Positions 25,088 through 33,386 of a DNA stretch of 64,000 nucleotides are shown in pieces. This stretch comes from Cyclobacteriaceae bacterium (GTDB lineage: Bacteria > Bacteroidota > Bacteroidia > Cytophagales > Cyclobacteriaceae), in assembly GCA_016787725.1 (NCBI GenBank), contig JAEUTZ010000021.1, positions 310,001-374,000 on the forward strand. The letters are read 5' to 3'. The notes under the pieces are model-generated. The model was not told the origin of the DNA and ran no database searches. It saw only the letters and a list, made by a program, of their open reading frames with translations. The position numbers and the translations under genes are program-made. How positions within the stretch are numbered: position 1 is the first letter of the stretch; each line of letters begins with the position of its first letter.

Positions 25088-27112
25088 ATGAAAAAAATGG
25101 CCTGCCTGGCTTTCCTTTTGGTATCGATTCTGGCACCTGCACAGGACACTTTACATACGGCCTACCTTGATGCGGTTGTTGTTACCGGACAATATGAACC
25201 TCAGTCGGCTAAGAAATCGCTCTATCAGGTAAAGACCATTTCTTTTGAAAAGATAGCCGCCAAAGGAGCCGTTCGGTTGCAGGATGTACTTAACACTGAA
25301 CTGAATATTCGGTTCTCCCAGGATCTGGCGTTGGGTGGCTCTAACCTGACCATGCAAGGGTTGGCAGGTCAGAATGTGAAGGTATTGATTGATGGTGTAC
25401 CCATGGTTGGCCGCCAGGGTACTTCCAATGAGATTAACATTAATCAGATCAATGTCAATTCGATTGAGCGGATTGAAATTATTGAAGGGCCGATGTCGGT
25501 AGTTTATGGTGCAGATGCCCTGGCGGGGGTGATCAACATTATTACCAAAAAATCGGTGCTTGATAAACTTGATCTGTCGGTCCGGATCCATGAGGAAAGT
25601 GCCGGATCAGAATATGGCGTTCAAAAAGGGATTCATAATGAGACTCTGGGGCTCGGCTATTCAAAAAGCAGGATTCGTACACGCATTGATTTAAGCAGAA
25701 ATTTCTTTGGCGGTTGGCAGGGAAATGCAGAGGACCGCGATAAGCAATGGCACCCGAAAACTCAGTACCTCGCCAGTGGCCTGGTAGGCTATGAATCCGA
25801 TTCCTCCGATGTTTATTATCGGTTGGATTATCTCTATGAGGATATTTATAACCCTGGGTTATTTCAGGGGGGCGAAGCGCTGGACCAACACTACTTCACC
25901 AACCGCTTCATGCATCAGGTTCAGGGTGCCCATGCATTTACGGGCAAACTTCAATTTAACGGGGCACTTGCCTTCACAGACTATCAACGCGAAACTCAAA
26001 CAACCACAGTGAATGAAAACAATGGAGAGATCAGGCTGGCCCTGGGAACGGGGTTGCAGGATCTTACCGATTTTTACGGGCTTACTGTACGCGGAACAAT
26101 TCAGTATAAGTGGAACAATCAAATCTCGATTCAGCCTGGTTTCGATTTAAATCATGAACGTGGGAGAGGCGGACGCATCAAGGAAGGAACACAAACACTG
26201 GGTGATTATGCGGCATTTGTTTCAGCAGAATGGAAACCAATGAACTGGCTTCAAATTCGGCCGGGAATTCGAATGGTTTACAATACGATATACGCGGCAC
26301 CACCCGTAATTCCTTCTATCAATACGAAGCTGGTAATAAACGATAATCATGATGTTCGTCTATCCTACGGTCGGGGTTTTCGCGCCCCTTCCTTGCGGGA
26401 ATTGTACTTTGATTTCTTTGATGCAAGTCATGCCATTGAAGGGAATACTAACCTGGAGGCTGAACTGTCGCACAGCATAAATGGCTCCTGGAATTGGCGT
26501 TTGTTTGATCATGATCGCAAGACTCTAACAACCGTGATCGGAACCTTTTACAACACGGTGGATAATATGATCGGATATGGTCAAAAGCCCGGAAACATAC
26601 TCATTACCACCTATCTCAATATCGATAGCTATAAAACAAAAGGGATTACCTGGAACACCACCTGGAAAAGCCCACGATGGGATGTCGGTGCTGGCCTGGC
26701 CTACACGGGTCGATACAACCAGCTTGATGAAAGTTTCACAGAACTGGATGAATTTGTCTGGTCTCCAGAAGTTACAACTTCCGCAACCTACCGTATCCCA
26801 AAGGCAGATTTATCATTTTCGTTCTACTACAAGTACACTGGCAAAACTCCGTTCTATGAACTCGTTACAGAAAATGGAAGCACGATACCACAACTTGCTG
26901 AAATCGGAGCTTTCCATTGGGCTGATGTAAGCATACAAAAATATTTTGGGGAGCATGTTTCGCTTTCCGGTGGTGTTCGAAATCTGTTTGATGTAATCAA
27001 CGTCAACAATACAGCCACCGCTTCAACCGGTGTGCATACCGGCAACGGCTCACGGCCAGTGGGATACGGCCGGTCTTTTTTCTTAAGTGTCACATATTCT
27101 TTAACTAAATAA
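25088..27112 (+). CDS. TonB-dependent outer-membrane receptor (HmuR-like, haem/iron uptake)
   Basis: ATG 25088 gives 674 residues with a signal peptide (MKKMACLAFLLVSILAPAQ). The plug domain (about 30-150) has VVVTGQYEPQSAKKSLYQVK, the LTMQGLAGQNVKVLIDGVPM motif and IEIIEGPMSVVYGADALAGVINI. A long barrel follows, with FRAPSLRELYF, and ends with an aromatic strand (FFLSVTYSLTK). An upstream ATG at 25067 lies inside the Fur-like box and is rejected. The HmuY-like gene begins two bases after the stop, which points to haem as the ligand. Transport is driven by TonB-ExbBD, not in this window. Confidence 0.88.
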   Translation: MKKMACLAFLLVSILAPAQDTLHTAYLDAVVVTGQYEPQSAKKSLYQVKTISFEKIAAKGAVRLQDVLNTELNIRFSQDLALGGSNLTMQGLAGQNVKVLIDGVPMVGRQGTSNEININQINVNSIERIEIIEGPMSVVYGADALAGVINIITKKSVLDKLDLSVRIHEESAGSEYGVQKGIHNETLGLGYSKSRIRTRIDLSRNFFGGWQGNAEDRDKQWHPKTQYLASGLVGYESDSSDVYYRLDYLYEDIYNPGLFQGGEALDQHYFTNRFMHQVQGAHAFTGKLQFNGALAFTDYQRETQTTTVNENNGEIRLALGTGLQDLTDFYGLTVRGTIQYKWNNQISIQPGFDLNHERGRGGRIKEGTQTLGDYAAFVSAEWKPMNWLQIRPGIRMVYNTIYAAPPVIPSINTKLVINDNHDVRLSYGRGFRAPSLRELYFDFFDASHAIEGNTNLEAELSHSINGSWNWRLFDHDRKTLTTVIGTFYNTVDNMIGYGQKPGNILITTYLNIDSYKTKGITWNTTWKSPRWDVGAGLAYTGRYNQLDESFTELDEFVWSPEVTTSATYRIPKADLSFSFYYKYTGKTPFYELVTENGSTIPQLAEIGAFHWADVSIQKYFGEHVSLSGGVRNLFDVINVNNTATASTGVHTGNGSRPVGYGRSFFLSVTYSLTK

Positions 27113-27114
27113 TC

Positions 27115-28548
27115 ATGAATAGAATTGTCTCTTACACCTTGTCTTTAGTTTTGCTGATTGGTTTCGTGATCTTATCTTCCTGTCAGGAGGATCCGGAATT
27201 ACCCGACAATTTAGTTGAGTTTGAGTCGGATGAGTTAGGCATCTCATCCAGCGAAACCGAGCTTACCATTACCATTAATCTATCGCGGGAGGCAAGTGCG
27301 GAAGCAAGTTTGATCGTAAACGTAGAGCCCGTTGGGCTTGCATATGATGTGGACTTTACTACCGAACCTGCAACCATTTCAAATTCAATTTCCATTCCGG
27401 TAGCTGTTTCAGCCACTACGGCATCCTTCGTTGTCAAGAAATCAGAAGGAGCGTTGTTTGATGGTGATGAAAAAATCACGTTCACGATTGCTTCTGCACC
27501 CGAATCGTTGGTGCTGGGAGAGAAAACCCAATTGACATTGAAATTTGCTGAAATCGTAGCGACCACAGGGGCGATGGAATTGAATGGAGGCGGGCCTACC
27601 TATCCGAACAAAGTATTCATTGATTTAAGTGCCAACCGGCAAACAGCCGTTGCGCGAACTACCTGGGACCTGGGTTTTAGTTCAGGCAGTGACTTTCGGA
27701 TTGTCCTCAACGCTTCCAATGGCATGCTGGCCAGGGCGCTGGATAAAACCGATCTTAATTCGGTGACTGCATCGGATACTGTGGGTTGGGGTACGCAACT
27801 TTCGCTTGGGGCCGTGTTTGCCGCCATCACGTCTACCCCCGTGCCGGATTGGGTACCGTCAGCCATTACCTGGATCGATGATCCTTCCGGTGATTTGAGC
27901 AAGACTTCCATCCCAGCCATTTCAGCCACTCCTTCTGAAAACAAAGTATACATTATTAATCGTGGTGATGGGCCCGGTACACCGGCCACCAAATTAGGGT
28001 GGAAGAAAATACGGATTGTTCGAAATGGAAATGGTTATACCCTTCAACATGCAGATATCAGTGCCACCACTTTTTCAGAAATTCAAATCACTAAAAACAC
28101 AGCCTACGCATTTCAATTTGTAAGTTTTGCCACAGGGGTAGTGGAGATTGAACCGACCGTGGATCGATGGGATTTAGCCTGGACAGGGTTTACCAATTCT
28201 ACCAATTTTGGTTCGGGACCCGTGCCGTATTATTTCCAGGACATCATCTTGCAAAATACTACAGGCATTCAAACGGCACAGATCCTGACAAGCATCAAAA
28301 CGTACGAGTCGTTTGGCGAAGCTGACTTGGCGTCATTGGACTTTGGAAACCAGTCGCAAGTGAAAATTGGATCGAGTTGGAGATCGGGTGGAGGGCCTGG
28401 AGTTTCACCTGCCGTGCGAACAGACCGGTTCTATATCATTAAAGACAGTGACAACAATTTCTATAAGTTAAGATTCACAGCGCTGACAACCAGCGGTGAG
28501 CGGGGAAAGCCAAAGTTGGAATATTCCCTTATCAAAAAGGGAACCTAA
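27115..28548 (+). CDS. HmuY family haem-binding lipoprotein with N-terminal Calx-beta-like domain
   Basis: A 477-residue surface lipoprotein (lipobox VILSSC, Cys23). Residues about 33-145 look like a beta-sandwich (SETELTITINLSREA, GDEKITFTIASAPE). The rest is HmuY-like: KVFIDLSANRQTAVARTTWDLGFSSG, later GWKKIRIV and RWDLAWTGFTN, with a C-terminal YKLRFTAL strand. HmuY of Porphyromonas takes haem from host proteins and passes it to HmuR. Here the order receptor-HmuY and the two-base gap support one operon. The haem-binding residues cannot be fixed by eye. A 12-bp hairpin follows the stop. Confidence 0.82.
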   Translation: MNRIVSYTLSLVLLIGFVILSSCQEDPELPDNLVEFESDELGISSSETELTITINLSREASAEASLIVNVEPVGLAYDVDFTTEPATISNSISIPVAVSATTASFVVKKSEGALFDGDEKITFTIASAPESLVLGEKTQLTLKFAEIVATTGAMELNGGGPTYPNKVFIDLSANRQTAVARTTWDLGFSSGSDFRIVLNASNGMLARALDKTDLNSVTASDTVGWGTQLSLGAVFAAITSTPVPDWVPSAITWIDDPSGDLSKTSIPAISATPSENKVYIINRGDGPGTPATKLGWKKIRIVRNGNGYTLQHADISATTFSEIQITKNTAYAFQFVSFATGVVEIEPTVDRWDLAWTGFTNSTNFGSGPVPYYFQDIILQNTTGIQTAQILTSIKTYESFGEADLASLDFGNQSQVKIGSSWRSGGGPGVSPAVRTDRFYIIKDSDNNFYKLRFTALTTSGERGKPKLEYSLIKKGT

Positions 28549-28559
28549 TCAATAGCATA

Positions 28560-28588
28560 ATGACTGCCTGAGATATTCAGGCAGTCAT
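28560..28588. terminator. Hairpin after the HmuY gene
   Basis: ATGACTGCCTGA-GATAT-TCAGGCAGTCAT, a perfect 12-bp stem 11 bases after the stop codon. No T-run follows directly, so it may act as a 3' stabiliser or a weak terminator. Confidence 0.55.
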
Positions 28589-28632
28589 GGGTTAATTGAA
28601 AATTAAATCGAGATGTTCAGCATTGAAAAGGT

Positions 28633-29340
28633 ATGATCGAGTTCATTCAAAAAATACCCATTTTAACTACTGCCCTATCGGGAATTTTCTTTTATATCCT
28701 CTATCAACATTGGGTTTATAAGCAAAAGCCATCGTACCTGTTTTGGTGGATGTCCGGTGTTTTGTGTTATGGGTTGGGAACATTGACGGAGGCTTTTGTT
28801 GGTATTTTTGGATGGAGCGAACCGGTATTCAAGTCCTGGTATATTTTGGGCGCCTTGTTGGGCGGTTTCCCATTGGCACAAGGCTCAGTTTATTTAATTT
28901 TTAAGAAGAAGACTGCAGATTGGATGATGTATTTGGTTGTTGTCATTATTCTCGGGGCTGGTTTGGTAGTTGCTTTTTCGCCAATCGATTATACGCTGGT
29001 GGAGCCAACCCGGCTTACCGGCAAGGTACTGGTGTGGAGCAAAGTGCGGTTGGTAACACCGATTGTTAACCTTTATGCTTTTGTTTTTTTGGTCGGGGGT
29101 GCTGCCTACTCTGCTTACCGATACAGTAAAGATAAAATCTATCGGGCTCGTTTTCTAGGCAATGTTTTTATTGCATTGGGGGGGCTATTACCCGGAATCG
29201 GTGGTTCCTTTACAAAATTTGGATATACCGAAGTCTTATACGTAACGGAACTTATCGGTATTATTTTGATTTACGTAGGGTATAGAATTATCCGATACGA
29301 CAAAACAATTTTAATTTACCAGATACAGGCAACAGGATGA
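28633..29340 (+). CDS. Seven-helix membrane protein of unknown function
   Basis: A 235-residue integral membrane protein with about seven hydrophobic spans and few polar loops (ALSGIFFYILYQHWVYKQKP, VLCYGLGTLTEAFVGIFGW, YLVVVIILGAGLVVAFSPI, ELIGIILIYVGYRIIRYD). No family was recognised. Its stop overlaps the ATG of the DUF3817 gene by four bases, so the two are translationally coupled. It sits just after the haem locus, but a hairpin separates them. Confidence 0.72.
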   Translation: MIEFIQKIPILTTALSGIFFYILYQHWVYKQKPSYLFWWMSGVLCYGLGTLTEAFVGIFGWSEPVFKSWYILGALLGGFPLAQGSVYLIFKKKTADWMMYLVVVIILGAGLVVAFSPIDYTLVEPTRLTGKVLVWSKVRLVTPIVNLYAFVFLVGGAAYSAYRYSKDKIYRARFLGNVFIALGGLLPGIGGSFTKFGYTEVLYVTELIGIILIYVGYRIIRYDKTILIYQIQATG

Positions 29341-29654
29341 AAGACCGGATTAATATATTGCGACTCCTTGGCTTTATCGAAGGGGTCTCCTTCCTGATTT
29401 TGCTGCTGATAGCCATGCCCATGAAATATGGGTTGGGAATTTCTGCTGCCGTGACGATCGTAGGTTGGGTTCACGGTGTACTATTCCTCCTTTACATTCT
29501 GGCGGTGTTGTTTGCCACGGATGCTATGAAATGGAATTGGTTTGGTGTTCTGGTTGCGTTAGGATCGTCTTTAATTCCTGCCGGTACGTTTGTATTGGAT
29601 CGTTCCCTGAAAAGCAGAATTCGGGACCTTGAAGCCGATCCGCAGAAATTCTAA
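29337..29654 (+). CDS. DUF3817 family membrane protein
   Basis: A 105-residue membrane protein with three predicted helices and the DUF3817 pattern LGFIEGVSFLILLLIAMPMKYG followed by VTIVGWVHGVLFLLYILAV and GSSLIPAGTFVLDRSLK. The family is common in bacteria and of unknown function. It is coupled by an ATGA overlap to the preceding seven-helix protein, and its stop overlaps the end of the converging small membrane protein. Confidence 0.85.
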   Translation: MKDRINILRLLGFIEGVSFLILLLIAMPMKYGLGISAAVTIVGWVHGVLFLLYILAVLFATDAMKWNWFGVLVALGSSLIPAGTFVLDRSLKSRIRDLEADPQKF

Positions 29655-29854
29655 ATCGATTTCATCAGTTTGAAGGGGAATAACAAGATGCCCTTGATCA
29701 GACTAAAGACAACTTCCACGGTAAATCCAACAATCCGAAAGGGTAGAAGGATCAACCAGACCAACGGAAAAATTAAAATCATGATCAGGGCCAGCGGCCA
29801 ACAGATGACGAAGAGGATGAACCAAAGCGCCAGGGCAATAAACGTTCTCATCAA
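29651..29854 (-). CDS. Small very hydrophobic membrane protein
   Basis: 67 residues with two hydrophobic stretches (TFIALALWFILFVICWPLAL and MILIFPLVWLILLPFRIV) and a basic C-terminus. Such short proteins occur in Bacteroidota without assigned function. Support comes from its composition, its ATG and its position convergent with the DUF3817 gene (four-base overlap). It could be spurious. Confidence 0.5.
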   Translation of the reverse strand: MMRTFIALALWFILFVICWPLALIMILIFPLVWLILLPFRIVGFTVEVVFSLIKGILLFPFKLMKSI

Positions 29855-30057
29855 TTTGAATATCGACTTTACCGAGTACCCGCTTTACAAAAATCTTACC
29901 ACATGTTGAATTGAGATTTGGAACGTTCTTTTGTGGATTGAGGACCGGCCAAGGTTTCAGTACCGTACAATGCATGCACGAAAGTGTACACTGGATGGTA
30001 TGTTGATTTGCTCCTGAGTCCTAATAATATCAATAAAGCAAAACTTACCTTGGATTT

Positions 30058-30384
30058 TTAATGAGCGATCACTTCATACGTTTTAAAAGTAGATTGCATA
30101 GGAGATTTCATTCCCTGTTCCCGCGCCTTCTTCACATCTTCAAAACCACGCTTGTGGCCTTCTAAAAATTCAGGCGAGGAGGTCCAGGTCTTAAAGGCTT
30201 CTTCTGACTTCCAGTGACTTACGATCAGGTATTCCCCTTCACCGTTTGGTTTAAGTACCTGCATATCAATGAAACCAGGCATCCGGTCAATAGCGTGAGC
30301 ACGGGTGGCAAAGAGTTGCTCGAACCGTTCGCGATAATGTGGTTCGCAATGAATGTAGTTGATGGCGACAAATTTCTTCTCCAT
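30058..30384 (-). CDS. Antibiotic biosynthesis monooxygenase-like protein, probable haem-degrading enzyme (HmoA/IsdG type)
   Basis: A 108-residue ferredoxin-like (ABM) fold protein. The order of conserved features, RERFEQLFATRA, MPGFIDMQVLKPNGEGEYLIVSHWKSEEAFKTWTSSPEF and HKRGF, fits the haem-degrading monooxygenases of the HmoA/HmoB group, in which Asn, Trp and His residues line the pocket. It would free iron from haem in the cytoplasm. A Fur-like dyad lies five bases before its start, and the haem receptor/HmuY operon is 1.5 kb away, so a role in haem iron use is a sound inference. Confidence 0.78.
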   Translation of the reverse strand: MEKKFVAINYIHCEPHYRERFEQLFATRAHAIDRMPGFIDMQVLKPNGEGEYLIVSHWKSEEAFKTWTSSPEFLEGHKRGFEDVKKAREQGMKSPMQSTFKTYEVIAH

Positions 30385-30388
30385 TTAT

Positions 30389-30403
30389 TTGGAATCATTC
30401 TAA
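30389..30403. promoter_or_regulatory. Fur-like operator before the haem monooxygenase gene
   Basis: TTGGAAT-C-ATTCTAA is a 7-1-7 inverted repeat with one mismatched pair, five bases upstream of the ATG at 30382-30384. It differs from the box at 25062-25076 in one half-site base. Confidence 0.55.
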
Positions 30404-30446
30404 AGAGAGACAAAAATGCAAGGCAGGCCGGAGGTATCCAAATTAT

Positions 30447-30461
30447 TTAGAATAATTATAA
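30447..30461. promoter_or_regulatory. Second Fur-like operator in the 30.4-kb divergent region
   Basis: TTAGAAT-A-ATTATAA is a 7-1-7 repeat with one mismatched pair, 58 bases (centre to centre) from the first box. It could serve the monooxygenase gene, the acyltransferase-like gene at 30519, or both. Confidence 0.5.
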
Positions 30462-30518
30462 ATAATTAAGAATACGCTTTTAAGGCTATATTTAGCCTGT
30501 TCTTAACCGCCTTTGCCC

Positions 30519-31631
30519 ATGAGCGACCTGAAAGATCGTTTCCTTTCCCTCGACACCTTTCGGGGGCTGGACGTTGCCTTGATGATTTTGGTGAATTCTT
30601 TGGGGAGTTCGAATACGTATTCTCCCTTGCTACACGCGCAATGGCATGGCTTTACCCTCACCGACCTTGTATTTCCCACCTTCCTGTTCGTGGTGGGTAA
30701 TGCGATGAGTTTTAGCCAACCCCGGTACGAGGCCCAGGGCACAAGCAGCTTCTTAAAGAAGGTGTTTAAACGAACCTTCATCATCTTCCTGCTGGGGTAT
30801 TTAATGTATTGGTTTCCGTTCGTTGGTATTAACGAAGCGGGAGAGTGGTTCTTAAAACCGATCAGCGAAACGAGGATCTTCGGTGTGTTACAACGAATCG
30901 CCTTGTGCTATTTGTTTGCCTCATTGGTGATCCACTATTTCAAAATTCAAGGGGCCCTTATTTTTAGTGTGATTGCTCTGGTACTTTATCGCGTATTATT
31001 ACAAATATTTGGTGATCTAACGCTTGAGGGTAATGCCGTCTTGAAACTGGATGCCTGGTTGATTGGTGAAAAACACATGTACACGGGAGACGGAATTCCT
31101 TTTGATCCTGAAGGGTTGCTAAGCACATTGCCGGCCATTGTCAACGTCATCGCTGGGTATGCTGCTGGCTTGTTTTTGCAACGCAGTGGTAAGAATTATG
31201 AGACCATTGCCAAATTGATGATGATTGGCGCGGCCATGCTGCTAATGGCTGCCTGGTGGGATTTAATGTTTCCGATTAATAAAAAATTGTGGACCAGCAG
31301 TTATGTGTTGCATACGGTTGGATTGGATTTAATGATTCTATCGGTGCTTGTTTTTATTATAGAAATTGCCCAACGCAACAAATGGACCTACTTCTTTGAG
31401 GTGTTTGGAAAGAATACATTGTTCATTTACCTGCTGTCGGAAGTTTTTGTCATCTTGATGTGGACTTTTTCGGTAGGGGATCAATCCTTGTACCGTTGGA
31501 TATACCAATATGTTTTCCAATCCTGGGCCGGGGAGTATAATGGTTCCGTGCTTTTTGCCCTATGGGTAATGCTTACATGTTGGGGCGTTGGCTATTGGAT
31601 GGATAAGAAGAAAATTTATGTAAAGGTCTGA
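30519..31631 (+). CDS. DUF5009 / HGSNAT-like membrane acyltransferase
   Basis: A 370-residue multi-span membrane protein of the heparan-alpha-glucosaminide N-acetyltransferase-like group. The N-terminal signature is RFLSLDTFRGLDVALMILVNS, then WHGFTLTDLVFPTFLFVVGNAMSFS with the conserved His. About ten hydrophobic spans follow. Human HGSNAT transfers acetyl groups across the lysosomal membrane; bacterial relatives are thought to acylate cell-surface glycans, but the substrate is unknown. ATG 30519 is preferred over a TTG at 30513. Confidence 0.82.
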   Translation: MSDLKDRFLSLDTFRGLDVALMILVNSLGSSNTYSPLLHAQWHGFTLTDLVFPTFLFVVGNAMSFSQPRYEAQGTSSFLKKVFKRTFIIFLLGYLMYWFPFVGINEAGEWFLKPISETRIFGVLQRIALCYLFASLVIHYFKIQGALIFSVIALVLYRVLLQIFGDLTLEGNAVLKLDAWLIGEKHMYTGDGIPFDPEGLLSTLPAIVNVIAGYAAGLFLQRSGKNYETIAKLMMIGAAMLLMAAWWDLMFPINKKLWTSSYVLHTVGLDLMILSVLVFIIEIAQRNKWTYFFEVFGKNTLFIYLLSEVFVILMWTFSVGDQSLYRWIYQYVFQSWAGEYNGSVLFALWVMLTCWGVGYWMDKKKIYVKV

Positions 31632-31632
31632 T

Positions 31633-33299
31633 TCAAAAATCCGGATCAAGCCCCAACCGGTCTCGGAGTTCTTTTATCAGTGGATTCTTTTCTGCGAGGT
31701 GTTCGAATTTTTCCTTGTTCGTATACACGATGCGTCTGGTTTGCACTTCTTGCAGAATGCCCTGAACCTGAAGGGAATTATTATTGAGTTTTTCGCGCAA
31801 ATACGTCATCAAGTCAGGCTTGATCGAGGCGAGCAGCGGTTCTTCAATGGGATTGGTTAGCATCAGGGAGAGGATGTTGTTTTCAAAGGAAAATTCCTGT
31901 TTTAATAAATGGTATTCGGCCATTTGACTCTTGCGCGACTCCGCAAATTCAGACCAAACCATGCGAAGTTTTTCTTCGCTGACAGGCACATCTTTTTTGG
32001 TTGTAATGCCGTTTTTATCTTCTTTTTTTTGCTCTTCTTTAGATGGACTCTTCAGAATGTTGCCCAGATTCAAGGTTGTTTTGGTCTTGCTTTTGGAACC
32101 TGCAACAACTTCAACAGATTTTGGAAGGGAAGGCTCGGCAGGTGCTTCAACGGTTACCGGTTCCGCAGGAGGAGGAAGTACTTCTGATTTTAATTCAATT
32201 TTTTTTTTAATCCCTCCGCGACAGGAGCGGCACCATTGCCGGAGATGACAGCATTGACGTGGGCCATCTTCATCAACGCCAACTCCACCAGGAGTCGCTG
32301 ATTTTTACTGCTTTTATAGTTGATATCGCATTGATTGGTAATGGTGAGCCAGGATAACAAAAGCGAAGGGGATACGGCCTGAGATTGTTCAAGATACTTT
32401 TTTCGGGTGCTTTCGGGCACCTCCATCAAGTCAATGGTCCGGGCATCCTGTGACACAAGCAAATTGCGAAGGTGTTCACTGAGCCCCACAATGAAGTTAT
32501 GGGCATCAAATCCTTTGCGCATGATTTCATCCAATAACAACAGCGTTTGGGTATGATTTTCGGCTAGCAATCCATCCACTACTTTAAAGTAGTAATCGTA
32601 GTCCAGGATGTGCAGGTTACTAAGAACATCTTTGAAGGTAACTTCTTTCCCGGATGAAAAGGTTACCATTAAATCAAAAATGGAAAGTCCATCGCGCAAG
32701 GCACCATCCGCTTTTTGAGCGATCAGGTGAAGGGCTTCTTCTTCCACCTTGATCTTTTCTCGGTCAGCCACACGCTTCAATTGCCGGGCAATATCCGAGA
32801 CTTGAATCCGGTTGAAATCGAAAATCTGGCACCGCGACAAAATGGTGGGAATCACTTTGTGTTTTTCGGTTGTCGCCAGAATAAAAATGGCATAGGATGG
32901 CGGCTCTTCCAGCGTCTTCAAAAAAGCATTGAAGGCCTGGTTCGAGAGCATATGCACCTCGTCAATGATATAGACTTTAAATTTGCCGAACTGCGGTGGG
33001 TAGCGCACCTGGTCAATCAGACTACGGATATCATCGACTGAGTTATTAGAGGCTGCATCCAGCTCGAAGATATTGAGCGAGTTAACTTCGGCCTTCTCCT
33101 CAAACCCGTTGATCATTCGGGCCACAATGCGGGCACAGGTGGTTTTACCAACGCCACGCGGTCCGCAAAACAAGAGTGCCTGTGCCAGTTTGTTATTATC
33201 GATGGCATTTTTCAGCGTGGTGGTGATGTGCTCCTGGCCCACCACTTCTTCAAACCCCAACGGTCTGTATTTCCGTGCCGAAACAACAAAATTATCCAT
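31633..33299 (-). CDS. dnaX: DNA polymerase III gamma/tau subunit, apparently with programmed frameshift
   Basis: Clamp-loader ATPase. From ATG 33297-33299, frame 0 gives a 369-residue gamma-like product ending GLKKKLN at 32190. It has Walker A (GPRGVGKTTCARI), Walker B (KVYIIDEVHML), LEEPPSYAIFILATTE and the arginine finger in LSRCQ. A -1 shift in the A10 run (plus-strand T at 32199-32208) joins a linker and a C-terminal domain ending at 31633, giving 555 residues (tau). The C-terminal frame has no gap or other stop, so it is under coding constraint. The zinc-binding cysteines usual between Walker A and ELDAAS are missing. A real assembly indel is the alternative explanation. Confidence 0.9.
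32199..32208 (-). promoter_or_regulatory. A10 slippery run in dnaX
   Basis: On the coding strand TTA AAA AAA AAA TTG AAT TAA: ten A followed within nine bases by an in-frame stop. GGAGGG lies three bases before the TTA codon, like the Shine-Dalgarno-type stimulator of E. coli dnaX, but nearer. Either ribosomal -1 slippage or transcriptional insertion of one A would open the tau frame. Confidence 0.65.
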
Positions 33300-33386
33300 C
33301 GGTTGCAAGATAGACCTTGCCCGGTAAAGTTGAAACTAACCCGAAGTAAAAATTAAGGTTGAAGACTTACGAAGCAATCCAGCGGA

